52,811 bases of DNA from Streptomyces aurantiacus JA 4570 (GTDB lineage: Bacteria > Actinomycetota > Actinomycetes > Streptomycetales > Streptomycetaceae): contig NZ_AOPZ01000519.1 of assembly GCF_000414115.1 (NCBI RefSeq), positions 1 to 52,811 of the forward strand. Direction: 5' to 3'. Of the stretch, positions 34,376 through 42,339 are shown in pieces (position 1 is the first letter of the stretch; every line of letters starts with the position of its first letter). The position numbers and the translations under genes are program-made. The notes beneath the pieces are model-generated. The model was not told where the DNA came from, did not search any database, and saw only the letters and a list, made by a program, of their open reading frames with translations.

Positions 34376-35512
34376 TCAGGCAGCCGTGTCCCAGGCGGGG
34401 AACGGGTCCGCCGCGGGCAGTTCCTCGCCCTCGGCCATCAGGCACGCGGCCAGCGCCGACCGCAGCGCCGCCGTCCGCAGCCCGGTGCCGATGAAGACCA
34501 GCTCCTGGGCGGACACCGAGTCGTCGTCCGCGTGGTGCGCGGCCGTCGGCTCGAACCGCGCGACCGATCCGGCCTGCGACCAGAGCCCGGTCACGTACGG
34601 GCGGCTCGCGAGCCGGAAGAACCCCTTGGACCGCAGCACCTGGCCATAGGTGCCGCTGTCCATGCCCTTGGTGACGAACGACCACAACCGCTCGGGGTGG
34701 AAGGGGAGTTCGGCCCGGAAGACGGTGCTGGAGATCCCGTACTCCTCGGTCTCCGGCACATGGTCGCCGTTCAGCTCCCGCACCCAGCCCGGCGCGAGCT
34801 GCGCGCGCTCCAGGTCGAACAGGCCCGTGCCGAGGACGTGGCGAAGATCCACCTGCCCGTGTGTCGCGGTGACGACGCGGGCGGCCGGATTGAGGCGCGC
34901 GAGCGTGGCCCTGAGCTGGCCGGCGTCCTCGGCGGCCACGAGGTCGAGCTTGTTCAGGACGATGACGTCGGCGAACTCGATCTGGTCCATCAGCAGGTCG
35001 CTCACGGTGCGCTCGTCGTCCTCGTACTGATCGAGCCCACGCTCGACGAGGCCGTCGCCGCCGGTCAGCTCCGGCAGGAAGTTCGCCGCGTCCACGACGG
35101 TGACCATCGTGTCGAGGCGGGCGAGGTCCCCGAGCGTCGCCCCGTCGTCGCGCGGGAAGGCGAACGTCGCGGCGACCGGCATCGGCTCGGAGATGCCGCT
35201 GGACTCGATGAGCAGATGGTCGAAGCGGCCCTCGCGGGCCAGCCGGTCGACCTCTTCGAGGAGGTCGTCGCGGAGTGTGCAGCAGATGCAGCCGTTGGTC
35301 ATCTCGACCAGGCGCTCCTCGGTGCGCGAGAGCGCCGCCTCGCCGCCGCGCACCAGCGCGGCGTCGATGTTGATCTCGCTCATGTCGTTCACGATCACCG
35401 CGACGCGCAGGCCGTCGCGATTGCCCAGGACATGGTTGAGCAGCGTGGTCTTGCCCGCGCCGAGAAAGCCGGACAGGACCGTCACCGGCAGCCGGCCGTC
35501 GTCGGACGTCAT
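34376..35512 (-). CDS. G3E-family GTPase (CobW/COG0523), zinc-stress type
   Basis: A 378-residue P-loop metallochaperone: Walker A GFLGAGKTTLLNH, metal-binding CxCC in NGCICCTLRDDLLEEV, NKLD in VIVLNKLDLVA, and a C-terminal CobW_C domain (LPFHPERLWSFV ... LVFIGTGL). COG0523 proteins move or conserve zinc under starvation. It lies 8 bp downstream of a gene for a Cys-less ribosomal protein L32, a typical Zur-regulated arrangement, and there is a candidate Zur operator upstream of the pair. The ATG at 35512 is chosen by spacing to the upstream gene and by the start of family similarity. Confidence 0.88.
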   Translation of the reverse strand: MTSDDGRLPVTVLSGFLGAGKTTLLNHVLGNRDGLRVAVIVNDMSEINIDAALVRGGEAALSRTEERLVEMTNGCICCTLRDDLLEEVDRLAREGRFDHLLIESSGISEPMPVAATFAFPRDDGATLGDLARLDTMVTVVDAANFLPELTGGDGLVERGLDQYEDDERTVSDLLMDQIEFADVIVLNKLDLVAAEDAGQLRATLARLNPAARVVTATHGQVDLRHVLGTGLFDLERAQLAPGWVRELNGDHVPETEEYGISSTVFRAELPFHPERLWSFVTKGMDSGTYGQVLRSKGFFRLASRPYVTGLWSQAGSVARFEPTAAHHADDDSVSAQELVFIGTGLRTAALRSALAACLMAEGEELPAADPFPAWDTAA

Positions 35513-35520
35513 GGAGTCGC

Positions 35521-35691
35521 TCAGCTCCCCGGCCGGATCAGACCGCGCTCGTACGCCTTCACGAGCCGCTGCGGTACGAGGTGCGTGACGCCGTCGACCG
35601 TCACGGGCACGAGCTGCGACGTGCTGCCCTTCCACTGGGCGCGGCGGTGACGCGTGTTGCTGCGGGACATCTTCCGCTTGGGTACGGCCAT
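35521..35691 (-). CDS. rpmF: 50S ribosomal protein L32, zinc-independent paralogue
   Basis: A 56-residue protein, MAVPKRKMSRSNTRHRRAQW then a C-terminal half (QLVPVTVDGVTHLVPQRLV), recognisable as L32. The canonical zinc-ribbon cysteines are absent. Such C-minus paralogues replace the zinc-containing L32 when zinc is short. GGAGGACC lies before the ATG at 35691. It is the first gene of a two-gene unit with the G3E GTPase. Confidence 0.92.
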   Translation of the reverse strand: MAVPKRKMSRSNTRHRRAQWKGSTSQLVPVTVDGVTHLVPQRLVKAYERGLIRPGS

Positions 35692-35753
35692 GGGGTCCTC
35701 CAGAGGTGAGGGGTGCGGGTCGGGGCGCCGGGTAGGGACGGCCAGAGGCTATA

Positions 35754-35774
35754 TGAAAATGGATCCCATTAACA
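35754..35774 (-). promoter_or_regulatory. Candidate Zur operator over the rpmF promoter
   Basis: TGAAAATGG and CCATTAACA form an AT-rich imperfect palindrome (9-bp arms, 7 paired, 3-bp centre). On the minus strand it fills the spacer of TTGTTA-N16-TATAGC, a plausible promoter reading into rpmF. It starts TGAAAATG as Streptomyces Zur boxes do, but the second half deviates from the 15-bp consensus I remember. Confidence 0.5.
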
Positions 35775-35785
35775 AAAAGTGCTCC

Positions 35786-36151
35786 TTACGCGGTGAGCGC
35801 CACCGCCGTCGCCCACGCGACGTAGCCCGCGTTCACCACCAGCCGCGCCGCGACCCCCCACGGGCTGTTGAGCACTCCGGACCGCGTACGCGTACGACAG
35901 GCGGCGTCGACGTGCGAGACCTGGAACACGGTGAGGAGCCCGGCAGCCGTCCACGCGCCCGCCACACGCGTGTCCGGCGCGGCGACCAGCGCGGCGGTGC
36001 CGAGTTCCGCCAGCGCGCTGCCGATGACGAAGATGGCGGGATGCGGGAGCCACACGGGGACCAGGGAACGGAAGTAGGCGGGGAACGCGAAGTGCGCGAG
36101 GGCGGTCGTGGCGAGGAACAGGGCGAGGGCGAAGGCCGCGGGTGTGGACAT
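35786..36151 (-). CDS. DoxX-family membrane protein
   Basis: A 121-residue protein with four hydrophobic helices (FALALFLATTALAHFAFPAYF, HPAIFVIGSALAELGTAALV, and two more) and the small DoxX/DoxD layout. DoxX proteins are linked to redox stress and terminal-oxidase-related functions, but most actinomycete members are uncharacterised. It diverges from an AraC-type regulator with only 6 bp between start codons, so regulation must act from within the coding regions. Confidence 0.8.
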   Translation of the reverse strand: MSTPAAFALALFLATTALAHFAFPAYFRSLVPVWLPHPAIFVIGSALAELGTAALVAAPDTRVAGAWTAAGLLTVFQVSHVDAACRTRTRSGVLNSPWGVAARLVVNAGYVAWATAVALTA

Positions 36152-36157
36152 GCGCCG

Positions 36158-36955
36158 ATGATCGGGGCGCGGCCCCGGCGCCGTCTTGAACAGAACGATC
36201 GCGCGGCCGCGCCACACGGCCCGCTGCTCGCGGTCGCGGACGAGGTCACCGTCTTCGGGGAGTCGCGTGCGTACGAGGTGACCCGGCACCGTCATCCGGC
36301 GTGGAAGGCCGTGCTGCCGCTGCGCGGGAGCGTGCGCGTGGACGGGACCGTCGGCGCGGGAGTGCTGGTGCCGCCGCAGTACGACCACACCTGCGCCACC
36401 TCGGACGGTTTCGTCGCGGTCTTCCTGGATCCGTGGCGCCTGCGGGCCGACCGGTCGGGACCGACGTGGCTGGACGCGCGGGGCGTGCGGCGGCTGGTGG
36501 GAGCGCTGGGGGAGTGCGCGATCGAGCGGTTCGGGCCGTGCGCCGAGGACGAGGGGCGGGCGCGGTGCGCGAGCGCCCACGCTCACCCGCCGAACGTGGA
36601 CTCCGACGCGCTCCGCCACGAACTCGCCGCCCTCGCCGGGCCGCCCGCCCCCGTCGACCCGCGCGTCCTGCACGCCGTGCGGAGCAGCGCCGGGGCGGCG
36701 CGGCTCGACGGGGTCGCCGCCGAGGTCGGGCTCTCCCCGGCGCGGCTGCGGGCGCTCTTCCGGACGGAGGTCGGGGTTCCGCTCGGCGTGATGCGCCGAT
36801 GGCTGCGGTTGCGTACGGCGGTGGGCGCGCTGGTGGACGGCGGCGGAGCCGTCGCGGACGCGGCCGTCGCCGCGGGTTTCAGCGACCAGGCCCATCTCAC
36901 CCGCACCGCGCGCACTCTCGTCGGCCGCACCCCCGCGTCGCTGTTACCGCGCTGA
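36158..36955 (+). CDS. AraC-family regulator
   Basis: A 265-residue regulator with an N-terminal cupin-like sensor (EVTRHRHPAWKAVLPLRGSVRVDG, VLVPPQYDHTCATSDGFVAVFLDP) and a C-terminal AraC domain (DGVAAEVGLSPARLRALFRTEVGVPLGVMRRWLRLRTAV ... AVAAGFSDQAHLTRTARTLVGRTP). The ATG at 36158 is proposed because similarity begins shortly afterwards; there is no SD. It diverges from the DoxX gene, its likely target. Confidence 0.83.
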   Translation: MIGARPRRRLEQNDRAAAPHGPLLAVADEVTVFGESRAYEVTRHRHPAWKAVLPLRGSVRVDGTVGAGVLVPPQYDHTCATSDGFVAVFLDPWRLRADRSGPTWLDARGVRRLVGALGECAIERFGPCAEDEGRARCASAHAHPPNVDSDALRHELAALAGPPAPVDPRVLHAVRSSAGAARLDGVAAEVGLSPARLRALFRTEVGVPLGVMRRWLRLRTAVGALVDGGGAVADAAVAAGFSDQAHLTRTARTLVGRTPASLLPR

Positions 36956-36993
36956 ACACGGCACCGGCGTCCGGCACCGCCCGCCGCTGCCGG

Positions 36994-37024
36994 TTGACCC
37001 TCACGTCACGTCAGGCTGCACGCT
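36994..37024 (+). promoter_or_regulatory. MerR-type promoter with 19-bp spacer and operator
   Basis: TTGACC (36994-36999) and CACGCT (37019-37024) are separated by 19 bp. CCTCACGT/ACGTCAGG (36999-37015, one mismatch) is an inverted repeat inside the spacer. The long spacer plus central dyad is typical of MerR-regulated promoters, here autoregulating the TipA-type gene. Confidence 0.65.
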
Positions 37025-37049
37025 GTACGGCGACGAAAGGGTGACGATC

Positions 37050-37925
37050 ATGAGCTACACCGTCGGGCAGGTCGCCGGCTTCGCCGGGATCACGATCCGT
37101 ACGCTGCACCACTACGACCGGACCGGACTGCTCACACCCAGCGAGCGCAGCCCCGGCGGCTACCGCCTGTACGGCGACCCCGACCTGGCCCGGCTCCAGA
37201 AGATCCTCTTCTACCGCGAACTCGGCTTCACGCTCGACGAGATCGCCGAGATCCTGACCGATCCGGGGGCCAACGCCCTCGATCAGCTCCGGGCCCGGCG
37301 CCGGGCGCTGCGCGAGCAGATCGGCAAGCTGGAACGACTCGTCGAGGTGGCCGAGCGCGCCATGGAGGTGCAGCAGACGGGCGCCCGGCTGAACCCGCGC
37401 GAACGGTTCGAGGTCTTCGGTGAGATCACCTTCGACCTGAGCTACGCGACCGAGGCCGAGCTCAAGTGGCAGGGCAGCACCGGGTACAAGGAGGCCATGG
37501 CCCGCGCGGCCGCGCACTCCATGGAGGACTGGGCCCGCATCATGGGCGAGGCCGCGGCCTGGCGCGAACGGGTCGTCGCGGCCTTCGACGACCGCGAGCC
37601 CGCCGACGGCCCGCGCGTCCGGGAGCTCGCCGAGCAGCACCGGCAGCACATCAGCCGCTGGTTCACCGACTGCCCGCCCGACATGCACCTGCGCATCGCC
37701 GACGACTTCGTCACCGACGCCCGGGCGTTCGCGCTCGTGATACCGCCCTCGCAGCAGCGTCCGGGGCTCGCCACCTATCTGCGGGAGGCGGTCCGTGCCA
37801 ATGCCGTTTCCGCCGATGTGCGCGGCGACGCTCACGGCCGACGTGAGGCTGAAGCTAAACCTGAGGTTGAGAGTGGTGGCGGGGGCGGGCCTGCGGGCGG
37901 CGCGCGTGGAGGTGACGGACGGTGA
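37050..37925 (+). CDS. MerR-family regulator of TipA type with TipAS domain
   Basis: A 291-residue regulator. MerR helix-turn-helix (SYTVGQVAGFAGITIRTLHHYDRTGLL, residues 2-28), wing and coiled coil (to about 110), and a TipAS ligand domain (about 130-255, LKWQGSTGYKEAMARAAAHSMEDWARI ... QHISRWFTDCPPDMHLRIADDFV), which in TipA binds thiopeptide antibiotics. After LREAVRANA the protein continues about 38 residues with a Gly/Ala-rich tail (SGGGGGPAGGARGG) not expected for the family, overlapping the leader and start of the next gene. AAGGG is 8 nt before the ATG. It is probably autoregulated. Confidence 0.85.
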   Translation: MSYTVGQVAGFAGITIRTLHHYDRTGLLTPSERSPGGYRLYGDPDLARLQKILFYRELGFTLDEIAEILTDPGANALDQLRARRRALREQIGKLERLVEVAERAMEVQQTGARLNPRERFEVFGEITFDLSYATEAELKWQGSTGYKEAMARAAAHSMEDWARIMGEAAAWRERVVAAFDDREPADGPRVRELAEQHRQHISRWFTDCPPDMHLRIADDFVTDARAFALVIPPSQQRPGLATYLREAVRANAVSADVRGDAHGRREAEAKPEVESGGGGGPAGGARGGDGR

Positions 37926-39136
37926 GGATCCTGATCGCCGCCGCCGGTTCGTACGGCGACATCGCCCCGTACACCGGTCTGGGCACCCGGTTGCGCATGG
38001 CGGGCCACGATGTCGCCATCGCCACCCACGACGGCTTCGCGCCGCTCGTGCGGGACGCGGGCCTGCGGGTCCGCCCGCTGCCCGCCGACGCGGGAGCTCC
38101 GGGCCCCGGGGCGGGACGGCGCGCACTGATGCGGACGGCGAGCGCCTTCGTACGAGACTTGGGGGCCGGACTCGCGGACGCCTTCGAGGAGGGCGACGAC
38201 CTGCTCGTCCTGTCCACGACCACCGCCCCGCTCGGCTGGCAGCTCGCGGAGGCCCTCGACGTACCGACGATCGGCGCTTACCTCCAGCCGGTCCATCCGA
38301 CGCGGGAGTTCGCACCCGTGGTGAGCGGCGCGCGTTCCCTGGGCGGCTGGGGCAACCGCGCCATGGGGCGCTTCTCCCTGCGGATGGTCGACCGTGTCTA
38401 CGCCGACGCGGTCAGGGATCTGCGGTCCCGCCTCGGCCTGCCCGCGGCCGCGCCGGCCGCCGTCCGCGCCCGCCGGGAAGGCGGGGCATGGCCGGTGCTG
38501 CACGGCTTCAGCCCGGCCGTCGTGCGGCGTCCGGCCGACTGGCGCGCCGGACTCGACGTCGTCGGCAACTGGTGGCCGCACCACGACCCGGCGGCGCGAC
38601 TTCCGCCCGACGTCGAGGACTTCCTCGGCTCCGGTCCGCCGCCGGTCTTCATCGGCTTCGGGAGCATGGCGGCGGGCGAGGGCGAGCGCCTCGGCGAACT
38701 CGCCGTGGCGGCGCTGCGCCGCGCCGGGCTGCGTGGCGTGCTGCAGTCCGGCCGGGCCGGCCTGGCGGCGGCCGGCGACGGGATCCTCACCGTCGGCGAA
38801 CTCCCGCACGCCCTGCTCTTCCCGCGGATGGCGGCCGTGGTGCACCACGCGGGGGCGGGCACCGCGGCGGCGGGACTGCGGGCGGGCGTTCCGGCCGTCC
38901 CCGTCCCCGTCACCGCCGACCAGCCCTTCTGGGCCGCCCGTCTGACCGCGCTCGGCGCCGCCCCCGCTCCCGTTCCGTTCCGGACGCTCACGGCGGAACG
39001 CCTGGCCGAGGCACTCACCCGCGCGGTCCACGAGACGACGTGCGCGACCGCCGCCGCGGCCGTCTCCCGCGCCATGGCGGCGGAGGACGGCGCGGGGGAG
39101 TTCCTCAAGGCCGTGGAGCGGCTCGGCCTTGACTGA
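37922..39136 (+). CDS. Family 1 glycosyltransferase (macrolide/sterol-GT-like)
   Basis: A 404-residue GT-B fold glycosyltransferase: RILIAAAGSYGDIAPYTGLG at the N-terminus and a C-terminal nucleotide-sugar site FPRMAAVVHHAGAGTAAAGLRAGVPAVPVP followed by TADQPFWAARL. The HHAGAGT and DQPFWA signatures fit the UGT-like family that glycosylates macrolides, sterols and lipids. The GTG at 37922 overlaps the stop of the TipA-type regulator (GTGA), with GGAGG 9 nt upstream, so the two are coupled. Drug inactivation under TipA-type control would make sense but is inferred. Confidence 0.85.
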   Translation: MRILIAAAGSYGDIAPYTGLGTRLRMAGHDVAIATHDGFAPLVRDAGLRVRPLPADAGAPGPGAGRRALMRTASAFVRDLGAGLADAFEEGDDLLVLSTTTAPLGWQLAEALDVPTIGAYLQPVHPTREFAPVVSGARSLGGWGNRAMGRFSLRMVDRVYADAVRDLRSRLGLPAAAPAAVRARREGGAWPVLHGFSPAVVRRPADWRAGLDVVGNWWPHHDPAARLPPDVEDFLGSGPPPVFIGFGSMAAGEGERLGELAVAALRRAGLRGVLQSGRAGLAAAGDGILTVGELPHALLFPRMAAVVHHAGAGTAAAGLRAGVPAVPVPVTADQPFWAARLTALGAAPAPVPFRTLTAERLAEALTRAVHETTCATAAAAVSRAMAAEDGAGEFLKAVERLGLD

Positions 39137-39176
39137 GAGCCTGCCTTTGAACCCCCGCCTGCGGCCCGACGCCCCG

Positions 39177-40208
39177 TCACGGCCGCCCCTCCGGCGGCAC
39201 CTCCTCCGCCTCCGGCACCGGCCCCGGCGCCGTCCCCGCCCCGAACGGGCTCCCGCCGAGGTCCTGCCGGTGATGCGGCGTCAGCCAGCCCGCGAGGTCC
39301 GGTCCGAGGGGGACGACGGCGGTGGGATTGATGCCGGTGTGCACCTGGTAGTAGTGCCGCTTGATGTGGTCGAAGTCGACCGTGTCGCCGAAGCCCGGGG
39401 TCTGGTACAGATCCCTGGCGTACGCCCACAGCACCGGGTCCTCGGCGAGCTTCCAGCGGTTGCACTTGAAGTGGCCGTGGTACACGGCGTCGAAGCGCAC
39501 CAGCGTCGTGAAGAGCCGGATGTCCGCTTCCGTGATGCTGTCGCCGACCAGATAGCGGCGGTCCGCGAGCCGCCGTGAGGTCTCCTCCAGACGCCGGAAC
39601 ACATCCCTGCACGCGTCCTCGTACTCGCTCTGGGAGGAGGCGAAACCCGCTCTGTACACGCCGTTGTTGACGTCGCGGTAGATGCCGTCCATCACCGCGT
39701 CGATCTCCTCGCGCAGCGGCTCGGGATACAGGTCCGGGGCGCCGGGGCGGTGCAGGGCCGTCCACTCCGTCGCCAGGTCCAGCGTCAGCTGCTGGTAGTC
39801 GTTGGTGACCAGCTGGCCGCTGGGGACGTCCACGATCGCCGGGACGCTCACGCCGCCCGGATAGCCCGTCTCCCGCGCGTCGTACGCCTCGCTGAGATAG
39901 CGGATGCCGAGGACCGGGTCGCGGCCGTCCTTGTCGAGGGTGAAGCGCCAGCTGCGGTCGTCCTGGATCGGGTCGGCGACCGCCAGCGAGAGCGCGTCCT
40001 CCAGGCCGAGCAGGCGGCGGGAGACGAGCGCGCGGCTCGCCCAGGGGCAGGCGCGGCTCACCACCAGGCGATAGCGCCCGGCCTCCACCGGCCAGCCGTC
40101 CCGGCCGTCGGCCGTGATGCGGTCGGCGAAGTGGCTGCGCGAGCGCTTGAACGGCTTCTTGCCGTACGCCTCGTTGCTCCCCGCCGTCTGCTGCGCCTTG
40201 TCGCTCAC
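39177..40208 (-). CDS. Xi-class glutathione transferase family (glutathionyl-hydroquinone-reductase-like)
   Basis: A 343-residue protein: N-terminal thioredoxin-like domain with YRLVVSRACPWASRALVSRRLLGL (catalytic CPWA of the Xi class), VPAIVDVPSGQLVTNDYQQL, and a helical C-terminal domain including RRLADRRYLVGDSITEADIRLFTTLVRFDAVYHGHFKCN. It would reduce thiol-conjugated hydroquinones; in actinomycetes the thiol is probably mycothiol. The GTG at 40208 is 6 nt after GGGAG and overlaps the stop of the upstream gene (GTGA). Confidence 0.88.
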   Translation of the reverse strand: MSDKAQQTAGSNEAYGKKPFKRSRSHFADRITADGRDGWPVEAGRYRLVVSRACPWASRALVSRRLLGLEDALSLAVADPIQDDRSWRFTLDKDGRDPVLGIRYLSEAYDARETGYPGGVSVPAIVDVPSGQLVTNDYQQLTLDLATEWTALHRPGAPDLYPEPLREEIDAVMDGIYRDVNNGVYRAGFASSQSEYEDACRDVFRRLEETSRRLADRRYLVGDSITEADIRLFTTLVRFDAVYHGHFKCNRWKLAEDPVLWAYARDLYQTPGFGDTVDFDHIKRHYYQVHTGINPTAVVPLGPDLAGWLTPHHRQDLGGSPFGAGTAPGPVPEAEEVPPEGRP

Positions 40209-40588
40209 CGCAGGCTCCCTTCGCGGCGCGGGGCCGGGGCGGACGTCGGCCCGGCGGTGTCGGCGGGCGGGGGCGCGGGCGCGTCGGCGGGAGGGAGCGC
40301 CCGGGTGTCGGCGGGAGGATGCGCGGAGGTGTCGGCAGGGGGATGTGCCGCGTCGGCGGACAGGGGCGTCGGGCCGTGCGGCGCGAGGTCGTAGATCCTG
40401 TTCAGCAGCTCGGCCTCGTTGCCCGCGAGGCCCGCGCGCCGCAGCGCCTCGTCGGCGTCCGCGATCGGCACGGCGAGCAGGGCCGCGGTCTGCGCCGTCA
40501 CGGGTCCGTCCAGGGCGGCGCGCGCGGTGTGCAGCAGCCGCAAGCAAGCCTGTGCCGCGGCCAGTTCGGGGTACGTCGTGCCGGTCAT
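40205..40588 (-). CDS. Hypothetical protein with Pro-rich PPAD repeat tail
   Basis: A 127-residue protein of unknown family. Residues about 5-80 are helical (ELAAAQACLRLLHTARAALDG, ADADEALRRAGLAGNEAELLNRIYDLAP). The tail has four imperfect copies of an eight-residue unit built on PPAD (AHPPADTS, AHPPADTR, ALPPADAP, APPPADTA), mirrored by DNA repeats prone to copy-number change. AAGGAG is 9 nt before the ATG. It is translationally coupled to the GST-like gene and may be a partner or scaffold for it. Confidence 0.7.
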   Translation of the reverse strand: MTGTTYPELAAAQACLRLLHTARAALDGPVTAQTAALLAVPIADADEALRRAGLAGNEAELLNRIYDLAPHGPTPLSADAAHPPADTSAHPPADTRALPPADAPAPPPADTAGPTSAPAPRREGSLR

Positions 40589-40754
40589 GTCGGTTGGCTC
40601 CTTAACGCGCGGGTCCCATGGGTCGAAGGTGCAACTCCCACTCTTGCGCACGGGTCTGACAATTGCCCTTCAACTGCCCGCCAAGCGCCTTGCGCGCCGC
40701 CCCGCGGAAGGCCGCGGCTGTGTCATCCGGACCGGCGTACCCGAGGCCCCGCCC

Positions 40755-42230
40755 TCACCCGGACCGGCGTATCAGCCGCAGCCGCAGCCCCTCCGGCATG
40801 AGCGTCAGCCGCTCGGCGACCCGCAGCCGGTAGCCGGGCTCCGGCACCAGGTCGTAGCGGCGCAGCAACAGCGCCAGCACCAGCGTCGCCTCGTGCAGCG
40901 CGAACTGACGGCCGATGCAGGCCCGCGCGCCGGTGCCGAACGGCTTGAAGACGTGCGGCGGCCGGGCGCGCACCGCGGCGGGCGCGAACCGGTCGGGGTC
41001 GAACTCCTCCGGCCGCGCCCCCCACGCCTCCGGGTCCCGGTGCAGCAGCACCGCCAGGACCAGCGCCCACGCGCCCCGCCGCACCGGATGCACCCCGCCG
41101 AGCACCGTGTCCTGCCGGGCCTCGCGCGCGAACGCCGGAGCGGTGGGCCACAGCCGCAGCGACTCGTCGAGCACCCGGCGCACGTAACGGAGCTTGGCCA
41201 CCTGCTCGTACCCGGGCGTCTGTGCCCGCCCCCACACCTGGTCGACCTCCTCCCGCGCGCGGGTGAGCACGTCGGGGTGGCGGGCCAGATAGTGCAGCGC
41301 GAACGACAGGGCGCCCGACGTGGTCTCATGACCGGCCACCAGGAAGGTGATGACCTGGCGGCGGATGTTCTCCGGAGACAGCCGTTCGCCGGTGTCGGGG
41401 TGGGCGACGTCCAGCATGCGGTCGAGCAGGTCGCCGCGGGCGCCCGAGGCGTCCGCGGCCCGCCGGGCCGCGACGACCTCGTCCACGGTCCGGTTCAGAT
41501 ACGCGATGTCGGCGGCGTTGCGCCGCTCGGCGCCGCGCAGCAGCAGCGGCGCGAGGGCGGGCGGCATGACGTTGCGGCGCTGGGCGTGGGAGAGCGTGCC
41601 GACCATGGCCGTGACGAAGGGGTGCGGCCGGTCCCGCCGGAAGGAGCCGAAGTCGTGCCCGAATCCGGTGCGGGCGATCGTCTCCAGGGTCAGTTTCGTC
41701 ATGTCGCCGGGCACGTCCACGGCCCGCCCCGCGGCCGCCGCGCCGTCCCAGTGCGCCATGAGCTGCCCGGCCACGTCGAGCATCAGCGGGTGATAGCCCG
41801 CCATCGCGTCCCGGCTGAACCCGGGCGCCAGGATGTCGTGCGCCAGCTGCCAGTTGGGCTCGTGGTTGTACGCGGTGAACAGGCCGTCGCCCGCGACGGG
41901 CCGCAGATTGGCCACGCCGAGCCCCACGTGCTTGGCGAACCGCGTCTCGTCGGCCAGTTCGCCCGCGAGCCGCGCGCCCCAGACGAAGACGATCTCCTTG
42001 CCGAACGCCTTGCGGCGGAAGACGGGCCCGAGGCGGCGGCCGATGCGCATCGAATCCTGCACGGGGGTGCGGAGACGCACGCCGAGCACGTCCCCGACCA
42101 GCGGAACACGGCGCGGCGGGTGCGGTATGCGGTGCAGCTGGGGCCAGCCGGCCTCCGCGCCGCGGAATCCCTTCGGCAGGTCCCCGGGCCCCGGCTCGGC
42201 ACTTCCCGTCGGCTGCGTCGTCTGCGCCAT
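40755..42230 (-). CDS. Cytochrome P450, CYP102-like heme domain without reductase
   Basis: A 491-residue P450: I-helix FLVAGHETTSGALSFALHYL, ExxR in DESLRLWPTAP, PERF-type EEFDPDRFAP, heme loop FKPFGTGARACIGRQFALHEATLVLALLL. The heme loop and meander resemble the CYP102 (P450BM3) class rather than typical 400-residue Streptomyces P450s, but the frame ends at the heme domain with no fused FMN/FAD reductase. It therefore needs separate redox partners. GGGAG lies 9 nt before the ATG at 42230. It diverges from a TetR regulator over a 109-bp gap. Confidence 0.87.
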   Translation of the reverse strand: MAQTTQPTGSAEPGPGDLPKGFRGAEAGWPQLHRIPHPPRRVPLVGDVLGVRLRTPVQDSMRIGRRLGPVFRRKAFGKEIVFVWGARLAGELADETRFAKHVGLGVANLRPVAGDGLFTAYNHEPNWQLAHDILAPGFSRDAMAGYHPLMLDVAGQLMAHWDGAAAAGRAVDVPGDMTKLTLETIARTGFGHDFGSFRRDRPHPFVTAMVGTLSHAQRRNVMPPALAPLLLRGAERRNAADIAYLNRTVDEVVAARRAADASGARGDLLDRMLDVAHPDTGERLSPENIRRQVITFLVAGHETTSGALSFALHYLARHPDVLTRAREEVDQVWGRAQTPGYEQVAKLRYVRRVLDESLRLWPTAPAFAREARQDTVLGGVHPVRRGAWALVLAVLLHRDPEAWGARPEEFDPDRFAPAAVRARPPHVFKPFGTGARACIGRQFALHEATLVLALLLRRYDLVPEPGYRLRVAERLTLMPEGLRLRLIRRSG

Positions 42231-42305
42231 GGCCGCCATCTCCCTTGTGCACGGGTCCCGTTGGAGCCTGTTGTACGTCGATTCAATAGCGGTTTCAGTC
42301 TGGTC

Positions 42306-42333
42306 CGGTTGTTGAACCGACGTCAAGTAAGCT
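42306..42333 (+). promoter_or_regulatory. TetR operator dyad and leaderless -10
   Basis: CGGTT (42306-42310) and AACCG (42315-42319) form an inverted repeat. TAAGCT (42328-42333) lies 6 nt before the tetR ATG. Suitable for control of both divergent genes. Confidence 0.5.
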
Positions 42334-42339
42334 GCCGTC

